Positions 32,833-41,207 of a stretch of 64,000 nt of DNA are shown piece by piece. The DNA is taken from NCBI RefSeq assembly GCF_020131355.1, contig NZ_JAHLEL010000009.1, forward strand, positions 62,001 through 126,000, read 5' to 3'. Position 1 is the first letter of the stretch, and each line of letters starts with the position of its first letter. The notes under the pieces were generated by a model that did not search any database, was not told the origin of the DNA, and worked only from the letters and a program-made list of their open reading frames with translations. A program made the position numbers and the translations under genes. The stretch is from Pseudonocardia sp. ICBG1293. Its GTDB lineage: Bacteria > Actinomycetota > Actinomycetes > Mycobacteriales > Pseudonocardiaceae.

Positions 32833-33762
32833 ATGAGCAGTGCGTCCGGAAGTCCGTCGGCCCCGGCCGGGTCGCGGTGGACGATCGGTGGCGTCGAGCG
32901 CCGGCGCATCGCGCGGCTGGACCCGGCGACCGACCACACCGAGATCGCGCGGTCCAGCCTGCAGACCCTGCACGGCGACCGGCGGCTGGTGCTCGGGCTG
33001 TTCACCGTGGCGTTCATGAAGCAGGTCGCGGTGCCCGCCATGGCCCGCATCCTGTGGCGGTGTGGCACGGGCGACATCGTGCGCGACACCGCGCTGCGCA
33101 ACGACGACACCATCCTGTTCTTCGGCCGCTTCCTCGACCTCGGGCCGGACTCGCCGGAGGGCATCGCCTGGATCGAGCGGATGAACGAGATCCACGCGCA
33201 CTTCCCGATCCGTGACGACGACGCGCTCTACACGCTGAGCACGCTGGCGCTCGACCCGGCGGACATCGCCGCGGAGCTGGGGGCGAACCCCTTCACCCCG
33301 GCCGAGCTCGAGGCCCACTGGCAGTTCTGGCGGGCGGTCGCGCAGCGCCAGCGGCTGCGTGACATCCCCGGTTCGCGGGAGCAGATGCGGGCCTGGGCGC
33401 GCGACTACGAGCGCCGGGAGTTCGCTCCGAGCGAGGCGGGCCGGGCCGTCGCCGACGCACTGGCCGACGACTTCGCCGCCCGGGTGCTGCCGGCCCCGCT
33501 CCGGCCCTACGGGCGGGAGGTCCTGGGGGTCCTCTCCCCGGCGAACCTGCGGGAGACCCACGGTCTGCCCCGCCCGCGGCCCGCGGTCCGGGCGGCGGTG
33601 CGCGCGGTCGGGCGCGCCTACCTCGACGGCGTCGTGGTGCGTCCGGTGCGGCTCGACCGGTCCCTGAGCCGGACCTTCGGGCGGCACCGGTGCGCCGGGG
33701 CCGACGGGCCCGCGGAGGTCGGCTACCGCAGGCCCGGTGGCCGGGGCGACGAGACGGGGTGA
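32833..33762 (+). CDS. Oxygenase MpaB family protein (DUF2236)
   Basis: 309 aa. The DUF2236/MpaB core contains 'NDDTILFFGRFLDLGPDSPE', 'WIERMNEIHAHFPIRDDDA' and 'LYTLSTLALDP', with conserved His in 'EIHAHF'. This group includes the b-type-haem latex-clearing protein Lcp and fungal MpaB, which cleaves a terpenoid side chain oxidatively. No signal peptide is visible. ATG with GGAG at 8 bases. Controlled by the divergent TetR, together with an Ldi-like gene, which points to isoprenoid or terpene metabolism (inference). Confidence 0.82.
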   Translation: MSSASGSPSAPAGSRWTIGGVERRRIARLDPATDHTEIARSSLQTLHGDRRLVLGLFTVAFMKQVAVPAMARILWRCGTGDIVRDTALRNDDTILFFGRFLDLGPDSPEGIAWIERMNEIHAHFPIRDDDALYTLSTLALDPADIAAELGANPFTPAELEAHWQFWRAVAQRQRLRDIPGSREQMRAWARDYERREFAPSEAGRAVADALADDFAARVLPAPLRPYGREVLGVLSPANLRETHGLPRPRPAVRAAVRAVGRAYLDGVVVRPVRLDRSLSRTFGRHRCAGADGPAEVGYRRPGGRGDETG

Positions 33763-33910
33763 CGCGCTGCCGACGGGCCCCGTCGCGCAGCCGCGCCACG
33801 GCACCCGGCGCCGGTCGCGGAGGCCCCGGAACGCCCGGGCCGCGGATGGACGGGGTGTGGGGCGGACAGGCCCGGGTAGGCGGGGCCCGACGGCTTCAAC
33901 CCCGCAGGCC

Positions 33911-34912
33911 GTGTCCACGACCCCCGAGGGGGTCGCACCCCACAGCCCGACGAGGTGTCATTCCGCGTTCCTGCACGTCCAGCGACTGTTGAACGAGATC
34001 GTCCCCGACGAGCCCGACCCCGCCGCGGCGAACGCCCTGCAGGAGGGGCTGGGCGGCCAGTTCGGCGAGATGCGCACGATGATGCAGTACCTGTTCCAGA
34101 GCTTCAACTTCCGCGGTCCGGACGGGAAACCCTTCCGCGACCTGCTCTACGGCGTCGGGACCGAGGAGATCGGGCACGTCGAGCTGATCGCCACGACGAT
34201 CGCCCGGCTCGCCGACGGTTCGCCCCGCTACCGGGGCAGCGTGGACGACGACATGGCCACGCCGGGCGCAGGCGGCGCGACACCGCTGAGCTCGGCGCTG
34301 ACCGAGGGCAACATCCACCACTACCTGGTGGGGGCGCAGGGCGCGCTGCCGGTCGACGCGCAGGGCGACCCGTGGACGGGCAAGTACGTCTACGACAGCG
34401 GCAACCTGCCGCTCAACCTGCTCTACAACCTCATGCTCGAGTCGACCGGCCGGCTGCAGAAGTGCCGGCTCTACGAGATGACGGCGAACAGGACGGCGCG
34501 CTCGACGATCGCGTACCTGATCGTCCGCGACCAGGCCCACGAGAACGCCTACGCCAAGGCGCTCGAGGCGCTCGGGGTCAACTGGAACACGCTGCTGCCG
34601 ATCCCGAAGACGAACGCCGAGAAGTTCCCCGAGGTGGCGGCGCTGCTGGACCAGGGTCTGCAGAGCAAGCAGTACACGTTCAGCCTCGACCAGCTCTCCG
34701 AGGCCGGGAAGCTCTACCGCGGCCCGTCGCCGTCGAACGACGGGACGACGCTGTCGACCGCGCAGGCGCCCGACGGCGTCCCGATGGACATCGCCGTCGA
34801 GCGCCCGGAGGAGTTCGGGCCGGGTCTCGACCCGGAGCTGCTGGCGATGGTCCAGGCCGTCGCCGAGATGGAGGGTGACGAGCCCACGGGTGAGTGGGGC
34901 CGCGTCGGCTGA
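33911..34912 (+). CDS. Manganese catalase family protein (start uncertain)
   Basis: About 333 aa from GTG 33911. The family usually begins 'MFLHxQRLxNEI'; here the text is 'HSAFLHVQRLLNEIVPDEPD', and the codon before FLH is GCG (33967-33969), not a start. Metal ligands are present: Glu in 'GGQFGEMRTMMQYLFQSF', Glu and His in 'GTEEIGHVELI', Glu in 'CRLYEMTAN' and His in 'VRDQAHENAY'. The enzyme would break down hydrogen peroxide with a dimanganese centre. Homology is strong and the frame intact; only the start is in doubt. A terminator follows. Confidence 0.88.
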   Translation: MSTTPEGVAPHSPTRCHSAFLHVQRLLNEIVPDEPDPAAANALQEGLGGQFGEMRTMMQYLFQSFNFRGPDGKPFRDLLYGVGTEEIGHVELIATTIARLADGSPRYRGSVDDDMATPGAGGATPLSSALTEGNIHHYLVGAQGALPVDAQGDPWTGKYVYDSGNLPLNLLYNLMLESTGRLQKCRLYEMTANRTARSTIAYLIVRDQAHENAYAKALEALGVNWNTLLPIPKTNAEKFPEVAALLDQGLQSKQYTFSLDQLSEAGKLYRGPSPSNDGTTLSTAQAPDGVPMDIAVERPEEFGPGLDPELLAMVQAVAEMEGDEPTGEWGRVG

Positions 34913-34925
34913 CGCGTCTCCGACC

Positions 34926-34967
34926 ACGACGGGGCGGGAACCGGGGCGCCGGTTCCCGCCCCGTCGT
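34926..34967 (+). terminator. Terminator after Mn-catalase gene
   Basis: Perfect 19-bp stem (34926-34944 with 34949-34967) and GGCG loop, 13 bases after the catalase stop. Confidence 0.87.
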
Positions 34968-35172
34968 CGTGCGGAACCGCCGACTCGGCGACGGAACCGT
35001 ATCGTGTGAATAACTGACGCTCGGTGATTGTTCCCCACGATGGTGTTTCCAGGTTGATCCGCGCCCTTTCCCGCCATTACGGTTCTGCTCAGCCGGTTCG
35101 GGCTCCCCCCTTTGTCGTCGGGCCGGCACGTGCCCGGATCCGAATGGATCCGTGACTCACCAGGAGAAGACT

Positions 35173-35520
35173 GTGCAGAAGAAGAAGGCCGGTTTCGTCG
35201 CCGCCGTGTCCGCCGTCGCCCTGATCGGCCTGTCGCCGCTGGCGTTCGCCGGCTCGGACAGCGTCATCGACAAGGACGCGAAGGGCCTCGTCGCCGGCGC
35301 GAACGGCAACAACGCCCAGGTGCCGGTCCAGGCGTGCAACAACAACGTCCCGGTCAACGTCCTGGGTGTCCAGGTTCCGGTCGAGGACGCCGCTGCGGGC
35401 AACGGCCTCACCGGTGCCGCCGGCATCGCGGGCAAGGGCAAGGCCGTGTCGGGCGACTCCGCCACCGACCAGTCCGACACCTGCGGCCAGGAGGCCGGCG
35501 CGGGCGACTCGGTCAACTGA
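35173..35520 (+). CDS. Chaplin-like small secreted protein (copy 1)
   Basis: 115 aa from GTG 35173 (AGGAGA, 5-base gap). Signal peptide ~1-28 ('FVAAVSAVALIGLSPLAFAG'). Mature part carries 'QVPVQACNNNVPVNVLGVQV', similar in rhythm to the chaplin core (QxPV..C.N.VPVNV.G) but not the canonical Pfam form, and a second Cys in 'SDTCGQEAGAGDSVN'. Two cysteines could form one disulfide. Chaplins assemble into hydrophobic surface amyloids in aerial-growing actinomycetes; that role is inferred. Shares leader, C-terminal 'AGAGDSVN' and terminator with the copy at 36974. Confidence 0.75.
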   Translation: MQKKKAGFVAAVSAVALIGLSPLAFAGSDSVIDKDAKGLVAGANGNNAQVPVQACNNNVPVNVLGVQVPVEDAAAGNGLTGAAGIAGKGKAVSGDSATDQSDTCGQEAGAGDSVN

Positions 35521-35536
35521 CCGACTCCTCGTCGCT

Positions 35537-35572
35537 GACGTGCCCCGGGACCTCGCGGTCCCGGGGCACGTC
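35537..35572 (+). terminator. Terminator after chaplin-like copy 1
   Basis: 16-bp perfect stem (35537-35552 with 35557-35572), loop TCGC; core GTGCCCCGGGACC. The same core stem follows copy 2. Confidence 0.85.
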
Positions 35573-35746
35573 CGTGTCCGGAGCGGGTGGGACCGCCACC
35601 CGCCGTGGCCGCCGTCGGCGGTCCGGGCGCCGCTCCGGGCGGTTCGCCCCGATCGGTTTCGACCCGATCGTGGGAGTATCCGAACGGAAAGTAATTCGGC
35701 CACCCGATGGTGGTAAGTCAATTGTTCGGGCCCTCGCGCCCCACTA

Positions 35747-36869
35747 GTGTTGCGGTAACTAGGTTACTTTACTCACGGGCTGGTTTACGGGATCATGAGC
35801 TGTGCCGTTGACTGTGACCGTGGACGTTCCGGCCGCCGACCGCGAGGTGCTGGAGTCCTGGCTGCGTTCCTCGTCGGTTTCGGCGGGACTGGCCCGACGG
35901 GGCAGGATCGTGTTGCTGGCCGCGGACGGGGTGGCGGTCAAGGACATCGTCACACTGGTCGGGGCGTCGAAGGCGACGGTGATCGGGTGGAAGAAGCGTT
36001 ACGCCGCTGAGGGGATCGCCGGGCTGGCCGACCGGCCCAAGGCGGGCCGGCCGCCGGTGATCGACGAGGTCGCGGTCGTGCTCGCCACGCTGGAACCGCC
36101 GCCTGAGCGGCTCGGAGTCACGCACTGGTCGTCACGGCTGCTCGGTGCCGAGCTCGGGATCTCCCACGTGTGGATCGGCAAGATTTGGCGGCGGTGGGGG
36201 CTGCAGCCGTGGAAGTCCGAGACGTTCAAGTTCTCCACCGATCCCGAGCTCGAAGCCAAGGTCCGCGACATCGTCGGGTTGTATCTGAACCCGCCGGACA
36301 AGGCCGTCGTGCTCTGCGTCGACGAGAAATCCCAGGTCCAGGCCCTGGACCGGACAGCGCCGATCCTGCCGATCATGCCCGGTATCCCGGAGAAACGGAC
36401 GCATGACTACGTCCGTCACGGCACCACCACGCTGTTCGCGGCGTTAGAGGTCGCGACCGGGCGGGTCGAGCAGGCGTGCCTGCCGCGGCATCGCCATCAG
36501 GAGTTCCTGCGGTTCCTCAAGCAGGTCGCGAAGGCCTACCCGCGGCGCAAGCTGCACCTGGTGGTGGACAACTACGCGACCCACAAGCACCCCGCAGTGA
36601 AGGCCTGGCTGGCCCGCAACCCGCGGATCACCCTGCACTTCACCCCGACCTCGGGATCGTGGCTGAACATGGTCGAGGTCTTTTTCGGGGTCATCACCCG
36701 CCAGGCCATTCGCCGTGGCAGCTTCGGCAGCGTCAGAGAACTGATCGGCGCGATCGGCCGGTTCATCGACGGCTGGAACGAACGCTGCCACCCGTTCATC
36801 TGGACCAAACCCGCAGACCACCTACTCAACCACTGCCGACCCGGTCAAAGAACATCGTTTACGCGACAC
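35747..36869 (+). mobile_element. IS630-family insertion sequence
   Basis: About 1123 bp between two TA dinucleotides (35745-35746 and 36870-36871), the target duplication expected for IS630/Tc1-mariner elements. Terminal inverted repeats are imperfect: left GTGTTGCGGTAAC, right (inverse complement) GTGTCGCGTAAAC. One intact transposase is carried. It sits between the two chaplin-like genes, about 100 bases before copy 2. Confidence 0.85.
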
Positions 36870-36872
36870 TAG
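35802..36872 (+). CDS. IS630-family transposase
   Basis: 356 aa, intact. N-terminal HTH ('ARRGRIVLLAADGVAVKDIV', 'VGASKATVIGWKKRYAAEG'), then a DDE catalytic domain with Asp in 'VVLCVDEKSQVQALD', Asp in 'KLHLVVDNYATHKHPAVKAW' and Glu in 'GSWLNMVEVFFGVI'. Unlike many IS630 members it needs no frameshift. The stop TAG (36870-36872) is built from the duplicated target TA plus the flanking host G, so it lies outside the element. The length is typical. Confidence 0.95.
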   Translation: MPLTVTVDVPAADREVLESWLRSSSVSAGLARRGRIVLLAADGVAVKDIVTLVGASKATVIGWKKRYAAEGIAGLADRPKAGRPPVIDEVAVVLATLEPPPERLGVTHWSSRLLGAELGISHVWIGKIWRRWGLQPWKSETFKFSTDPELEAKVRDIVGLYLNPPDKAVVLCVDEKSQVQALDRTAPILPIMPGIPEKRTHDYVRHGTTTLFAALEVATGRVEQACLPRHRHQEFLRFLKQVAKAYPRRKLHLVVDNYATHKHPAVKAWLARNPRITLHFTPTSGSWLNMVEVFFGVITRQAIRRGSFGSVRELIGAIGRFIDGWNERCHPFIWTKPADHLLNHCRPGQRTSFTRH

Positions 36873-36973
36873 ATTCACAGCCAGTCGGCACGGGCTCCCC
36901 CCTTTTTTTGTCAGCGTGCCGTCATGGAACGGGGCCTTCACCACGGCCCTGAGACCTCATCAGGAGAAGAACT

Positions 36974-37366
36974 GTGCTGAAGAAGGCCGGAATCATCGTC
37001 GCGGCGTCCGCCGCGTCCCTGCTCGCCGTCTCCCCGCTGGCGTTCGCCGGCGACTACGCGGGCGACTCCGCCAAGGACGGCAAGCACCACGGCTCGCACG
37101 AGTCGGGCCACATCGACAAGGACGCCAAGGGCCTGGTCTCCGGCCTGAACGGCAACAACGTCAACGTGCCGATCCAGATCTGCAACAACAACATCCCGGT
37201 CAACGTGCTGGGCGTGCAGGTCCCGGTCGAGGACGCGAACCTGCTCAGCGGCGTCACCGGTGCCCTCGGCATCGGCGGCAAGGCGAAGGCCGCCTCCGGC
37301 GACTCGGTCACCGACCAGTCCGACAGCTGCGGCCAGTCCTCCGGCGCGGGCGACTCGGTCAACTGA
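36974..37366 (+). CDS. Chaplin-like small secreted protein (copy 2)
   Basis: 130 aa from GTG 36974 with AGGAGA upstream. Signal peptide ~1-26 ('GIIVAASAASLLAVSPLAFA'). It matches copy 1 in 'IDKDAKGLVSGLNGNN', 'PIQICNNNIPVNVLGVQVPV', 'SDSCGQSSGAGDSVN', but has an extra His/Lys-rich insert 'GDSAKDGKHHGSHESGHIDK' just after the signal. Two cysteines are conserved. Its upstream CGGGCTCCCCCC element is intact, but sequences further up are displaced by the IS630 insertion, which may have altered expression. Confidence 0.75.
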   Translation: MLKKAGIIVAASAASLLAVSPLAFAGDYAGDSAKDGKHHGSHESGHIDKDAKGLVSGLNGNNVNVPIQICNNNIPVNVLGVQVPVEDANLLSGVTGALGIGGKAKAASGDSVTDQSDSCGQSSGAGDSVN

Positions 37367-37384
37367 CCTCTGCCGCACCTCGAC

Positions 37385-37416
37385 GTGCCCCGGGACCGCC
37401 GACGGTCCCGGGGCAC
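37385..37416. terminator. Terminator after chaplin-like copy 2
   Basis: 14-bp perfect stem (37385-37398 with 37403-37416), loop CCGA; core identical to the copy 1 terminator. Probably also serves the convergent thioesterase gene. Confidence 0.83.
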
Positions 37417-37430
37417 CGTCGTGTCCGGGG

Positions 37431-37901
37431 TCAGCCCGCGGCCCGTCGCGCCTCGCTCCGGGTGCGCGCCTGCGCCCAGCGGCGGTGCTCGATGTCGGTG
37501 GACGGCGTCAGCTCCGGGACCGGGACCGGGACCGGACGCCGGTGCTCGTCCATCGCGACCATGGTGAAGTAGCAGCTGTTGGCGTGCCGCCGGGTCCGCT
37601 CGGTGATGTTCTCCGTCGTGACCCGGATACCGATCTCCATCGAGCTGCGCCCGGTGTAGTTCACCGACGCCTGGAACGTGACGAGCTCACCGATGTAGAT
37701 CGGCTCGCGGAAGCGCACCCGGTCCACCGACAGCGTCACCACGTAGGTCTGCGCCCAGCGGCTCGCGCAGGAGAACGCGACCTGGTCGAGCAGCTTGAGG
37801 ATCGCGCCGCCGTGGACGTTGCCGGAGAAGTTCGCCATGTCCGGCGTCATCAGCACGGTCATCGCCAGGTGGTGGCGCGGCAGCTCGTCGGGTGCGGTCA
37901 C
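37431..37901 (-). CDS. Acyl-CoA thioesterase (hotdog fold)
   Basis: 156 aa from GTG 37901. Hotdog-fold acyl-CoA thioesterase of the YciA/BACH type: 'MTPDMANFSGNVHGGAILKL' holds the active-site Asn/His-Gly-Gly segment at residues ~20-39, then 'ASRWAQTYVVTLSVDRVRF', 'EPIYIGELVTFQASVNYTG' and 'ANSCYFTMVAMDEHRRPVP'. It would hydrolyse acyl-CoA to free acid and CoA. The start overlaps the stop of the upstream alpha/beta hydrolase by four bases. Confidence 0.9.
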   Translation of the reverse strand: MTAPDELPRHHLAMTVLMTPDMANFSGNVHGGAILKLLDQVAFSCASRWAQTYVVTLSVDRVRFREPIYIGELVTFQASVNYTGRSSMEIGIRVTTENITERTRRHANSCYFTMVAMDEHRRPVPVPVPELTPSTDIEHRRWAQARTRSEARRAAG

Positions 37902-38611
37902 GACGCGGCCGCCAGGATCTCCCGGGCCACCGTCTCCCAGGCCGTCGACAGCGGGTCGACCGGGGCGAAGTGGTCGTGGCCGGGCAGCTCGACCAGCCGC
38001 GCCGACGGGTGCCGGTCGAGGTAGGAGCGGGAGACCGGCAGCGGGACGTTGGCGTCGGCGTCGCCGTGCAGGATCGTCACCGGCCCGGGCGGCGTCGGAC
38101 CCGCAGCCGGGTCCAGGTCGGTACGTCCGGACGCCGGACCGCCGAGAAAGGCGCGGACGGCGCCGTCGCCCAGGTTCTCCGCGTCGGCCAGCCCCAGGTC
38201 CGCGACCGGGGCGATCGGCAGCGTCGCCCGTACCAGCGACGGCTCGGCGGCCGCGGCGTGCAGCACGAGGTGCCCGCCCGCGGAGTGCCCCACCGTGACG
38301 ACCGGACCGGCGACGGCGTGCGCGGCCCGCAGGCCGGCGAGCACGTCGGCGACCGTCGCGTCCGGGTCGCCGGGGACACGCCGGTACTCCAGCGAGGCCA
38401 CCGGAAGTCCCCGTGCGTGCAGCGCGGCCGCCATCGACCGCACGTACACCCGGTCGACCCGGGGCCGCCAGAACCCGCCGTGCACCAGCACGACCAGCGG
38501 CCGTCCCGGCCCGCCGTCGGGCCACAGGTCCATGACCTGGTCGGGGTGGTCGCCTACGGCGACGGTGCGGGGTGGCTCGGGGGCGGGGCGGGACAGGACC
38601 GGTCCGTTCAC
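37898..38611 (-). CDS. Alpha/beta hydrolase (kynurenine formamidase-like)
   Basis: 237 aa. Oxyanion motif 'VVLVHGGFWRPRVDRVYV', nucleophile elbow 'VTVGHSAGGHLVLHAAAAEP', acid 'TILHGDADANVPLPVSR' and His 'LPGHDHFAPVDP'. The HGGFW plus GHSAGGH pattern resembles arylformamidases and small carboxylesterases. GTG 38611 is the chosen start; no strong ribosome-binding site. It is co-directional and overlapping with the thioesterase. The substrate is not evident. Confidence 0.8.
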   Translation of the reverse strand: MNGPVLSRPAPEPPRTVAVGDHPDQVMDLWPDGGPGRPLVVLVHGGFWRPRVDRVYVRSMAAALHARGLPVASLEYRRVPGDPDATVADVLAGLRAAHAVAGPVVTVGHSAGGHLVLHAAAAEPSLVRATLPIAPVADLGLADAENLGDGAVRAFLGGPASGRTDLDPAAGPTPPGPVTILHGDADANVPLPVSRSYLDRHPSARLVELPGHDHFAPVDPLSTAWETVAREILAAAS

Positions 38612-38631
38612 GTCCGGTGGTCTAGCACGGA

Positions 38632-41160
38632 TCACCCCGCCGGGCGCCCCGTGGCGGCCCGCCGGCGCCCGGTCCGGACCAGCTCCAGCACCGCGACCGC
38701 CGCCACCGGGACCAGCACCGCAGCCGTCCACTGCGGACCGGTCAGCGGGGTCAGGCGCAGCGTCTCCCGGAGCACCGGCACCGTCATGAGGACGGCCACC
38801 GCCACCGCGGTCACCACCGTCCACCACGGCAGGAACCGGTTCGCGAGCAGCCCGGACCGCAGCACGGACGTCCGCTCGGTGCGCATCACCCAGGCCAGCG
38901 CCACGTGCCCGGACAGCCACCCCACGAACGCGACCGTCTGCGAGGCGGTCACCAGGTACAGCCCGCCGACCGCGACGGACAACGCCGCGGCCCCGGCGGC
39001 GAGGTCGCCGAGCAGGGCCCGGTCCAGGAAGCGCGCGCCGGCGTCCCGCGGGGGCCGGGACATCGCGTCGCGCTCGGCGGGCTCGGCGGCGAAGGTCGCG
39101 CTCCCCGCGATGTCCATGAACATCTCCAGCACCACGATCTGGATCGGGGTGAACGGCACCGCCATCCCGGCGAGCACCCCGGTGGCGACGGTCGCGACCA
39201 GGCCTGCCTTGCAGGCCAGGTAGTACGCGACGCCCTTGCGGAGGTTCCCGTGCAGGGTGCGGCCCTCGCGCAGCGCCCGGGTGAGGGTGGAGACGTCGTC
39301 GTCGGCGAGCACCAGGCCGGCCGCCTCGCGGGCCACGTCGGTGCCCGAGGAGCCCATGGCGACGCCGACGTCGGCCCGGGCCAGCGCGGGGGCGTCGTTC
39401 ACGCCGTCCCCGGTCACCGCCACCACCTCGCCGCCGGCCTGCAGGGCGGTGACCAGGCGCAGCTTGTGCGCCGGGGTGACCCGGGCGAACACCGGGGTGG
39501 AGGCGACGGCGAGCGCCAGGGTCGCGTCGTCGAGCCCGTCGAGGTCGCGGCCGGTCAGCACCGGGTCGGGGTCGATGCCGACCTCCGCGGCGACGGCCCG
39601 GGCGCAGGCGGGGTGGTCACCGGTCACCATCACCACCCGCACCCCGGCCCGGCGCGCGGCGGCCACGGCCTCGGCGGCACCGGGGCGCGGCGGGTCCGAC
39701 AGCGCCACCAGACCGGCGAGGACGAGGTCGCGCTCGGCGTCGTCGACGGTCGCCGGGACCCGCGACACGGGCCTGCTCGCCACCGCGATCACCCGCAGGC
39801 CGCCCGCGGCGAGCACGGCGACCCGGCCCGCCGTCTCCGGCGACGGCGCACCGCAGCGGGCCAGTACCGACTCCGGCGAGCCGGTGGTCACCACCGTGGC
39901 GGTGCCCGACGTCCCGGCGGGCAGGACGACCGTCATCGTCTCCCGGGCGGGATCGAACGGGAACCGCGCGACCGGCTCGGCGGGGGTCGGCAGTCCCCGG
40001 TCGCGGGCCGCGACCAGGAACGCGACGTCGGTCGGGTCACCGGACCAGCCGCCGTCGGGCTCGGGGGCGGTCTCGGTGCAGGCCGCGCCGAGTGCGAGCA
40101 GGGTGTCGCCGTCGACGCCCGCGACCGGCTCGACCCGGGCGACGGTCATCACGTTACGGGTGAGCGTCCCGGTCTTGTCCGTGGCGAGCACCGTCACCAG
40201 CCCCAGCGCCTCCGCCGCGTGCAGCCGCCGGACCAGCCCGCGGCGTCGCGACAGCCGGTACGCACCCAGCCCGAGCACCAGGCTCACGATGAGCGGCAGC
40301 TCCTCCGGGACGGTCGCGAAGGCCAGCGTGAGACCGGTCAGCACCATCTCCCGCCACGGCTGCCCGGTCAGCACCCCGACCAGTGGGACGAGCACGCTGA
40401 ACGCGATCGCCAGCGTCGCGAGGGCGCCGGCGAGTTCGCGCATGCCCTGCTGCAGCGCGGTCCGCGGTGGCCGCGCGGCGACGACCAGCCCGGTCAGCGT
40501 GCCGAGCTCGGTGGCCGTCCCCGTCGCGACGACGACGCCACGGGCCCGCCCGGCGACGACCGTCGTCCCGGCGAACACGAGATTCGTGCGGTCGGCCAGG
40601 GCGGTGTCACCGGAGAGCACCCGGGCGGCGTCCTTGGGTGCGGCGACGGGTTCGCCGGTGAGGGCGGACTCGTCGACGCGCAGCCCCCAGGTCTCGACCA
40701 GCCGCAGGTCGGCGGGGACCCGCGTGCCCGCGGCCAGCGGCACGAGGTCGCCGGGCACCACGTCCCGGACCCCGACCGAGACGGTGCTCCCCCCGCGCAC
40801 CACCGGCGTCGTCGGCGCGGTCAGCTCGCCCAGCGAGGCGATCACGGCCTTCGCCCGGAACTCGGCGAACACCTCGAACCCGACGACCGCGGCGATGATC
40901 ACGACGACCGCGGCGGTGTCGGCCGGCCCGCCCCAGACGCCGTAGAACACCGCGATCGCGGCGAGCAGCAGCATCATCGGCTCGGTGACCTCGTCGGCCA
41001 GCACACGCAGGAAGGTCACCCGGCGCGGGACGACCCACCGGTTGGGGCCGTACCGCGCCCGCCGGGCGGCGGCCTCGGCGCGGGTCAGGCCGTGGACGGC
41101 GTCGGTGCCGAGGGTCTCGACGACCGCCGCACCGGTCGTGGCGTGCGCCGGGGCGGTCAC
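38632..41160 (-). CDS. Cation-translocating P-type ATPase (type II-like)
   Basis: 842 aa. N-terminal cation-ATPase domain ('GLTRAEAAARRARYGPNRW'), actuator motif 'DESALTGEPVAAPKD', membrane motif 'FATVPEELPLIVSLVLGLG', phosphorylation Asp328 in 'LATDKTGTLTRNVMTVA', nucleotide domain with 'VMVTGDHPACARAVA', hinge 'VAVTGDGVNDAPALARADVG', and C-terminal membrane helices. PEELP with the Ca2+/Mg2+-type C-terminus suggests a type II pump, but it lacks clear heavy-metal CPx motifs; the ion is not certain. GTG start. Upstream lies a ChrB-like gene in the same direction. Confidence 0.88.
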   Translation of the reverse strand: MTAPAHATTGAAVVETLGTDAVHGLTRAEAAARRARYGPNRWVVPRRVTFLRVLADEVTEPMMLLLAAIAVFYGVWGGPADTAAVVVIIAAVVGFEVFAEFRAKAVIASLGELTAPTTPVVRGGSTVSVGVRDVVPGDLVPLAAGTRVPADLRLVETWGLRVDESALTGEPVAAPKDAARVLSGDTALADRTNLVFAGTTVVAGRARGVVVATGTATELGTLTGLVVAARPPRTALQQGMRELAGALATLAIAFSVLVPLVGVLTGQPWREMVLTGLTLAFATVPEELPLIVSLVLGLGAYRLSRRRGLVRRLHAAEALGLVTVLATDKTGTLTRNVMTVARVEPVAGVDGDTLLALGAACTETAPEPDGGWSGDPTDVAFLVAARDRGLPTPAEPVARFPFDPARETMTVVLPAGTSGTATVVTTGSPESVLARCGAPSPETAGRVAVLAAGGLRVIAVASRPVSRVPATVDDAERDLVLAGLVALSDPPRPGAAEAVAAARRAGVRVVMVTGDHPACARAVAAEVGIDPDPVLTGRDLDGLDDATLALAVASTPVFARVTPAHKLRLVTALQAGGEVVAVTGDGVNDAPALARADVGVAMGSSGTDVAREAAGLVLADDDVSTLTRALREGRTLHGNLRKGVAYYLACKAGLVATVATGVLAGMAVPFTPIQIVVLEMFMDIAGSATFAAEPAERDAMSRPPRDAGARFLDRALLGDLAAGAAALSVAVGGLYLVTASQTVAFVGWLSGHVALAWVMRTERTSVLRSGLLANRFLPWWTVVTAVAVAVLMTVPVLRETLRLTPLTGPQWTAAVLVPVAAVAVLELVRTGRRRAATGRPAG

Positions 41161-41207
41161 CGGACCGCCGTGCTCATCCCGTGCTCATCCCGCACTCGTC
41201 CGCCGGC

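Noticed and set aside
15705..35712. Identical 14-mer GCCACCCGATGGTG at 15705-15718 and 35699-35712, both near secreted-protein genes
   Set aside because: In 64 kb of GC-rich sequence several shared 14-mers are expected by chance, the flanks do not match, and orientation relative to the genes differs.
35802..36872. Programmed frameshift in the IS630 transposase
   Set aside because: All three acidic catalytic residues and the HTH lie in one uninterrupted frame.
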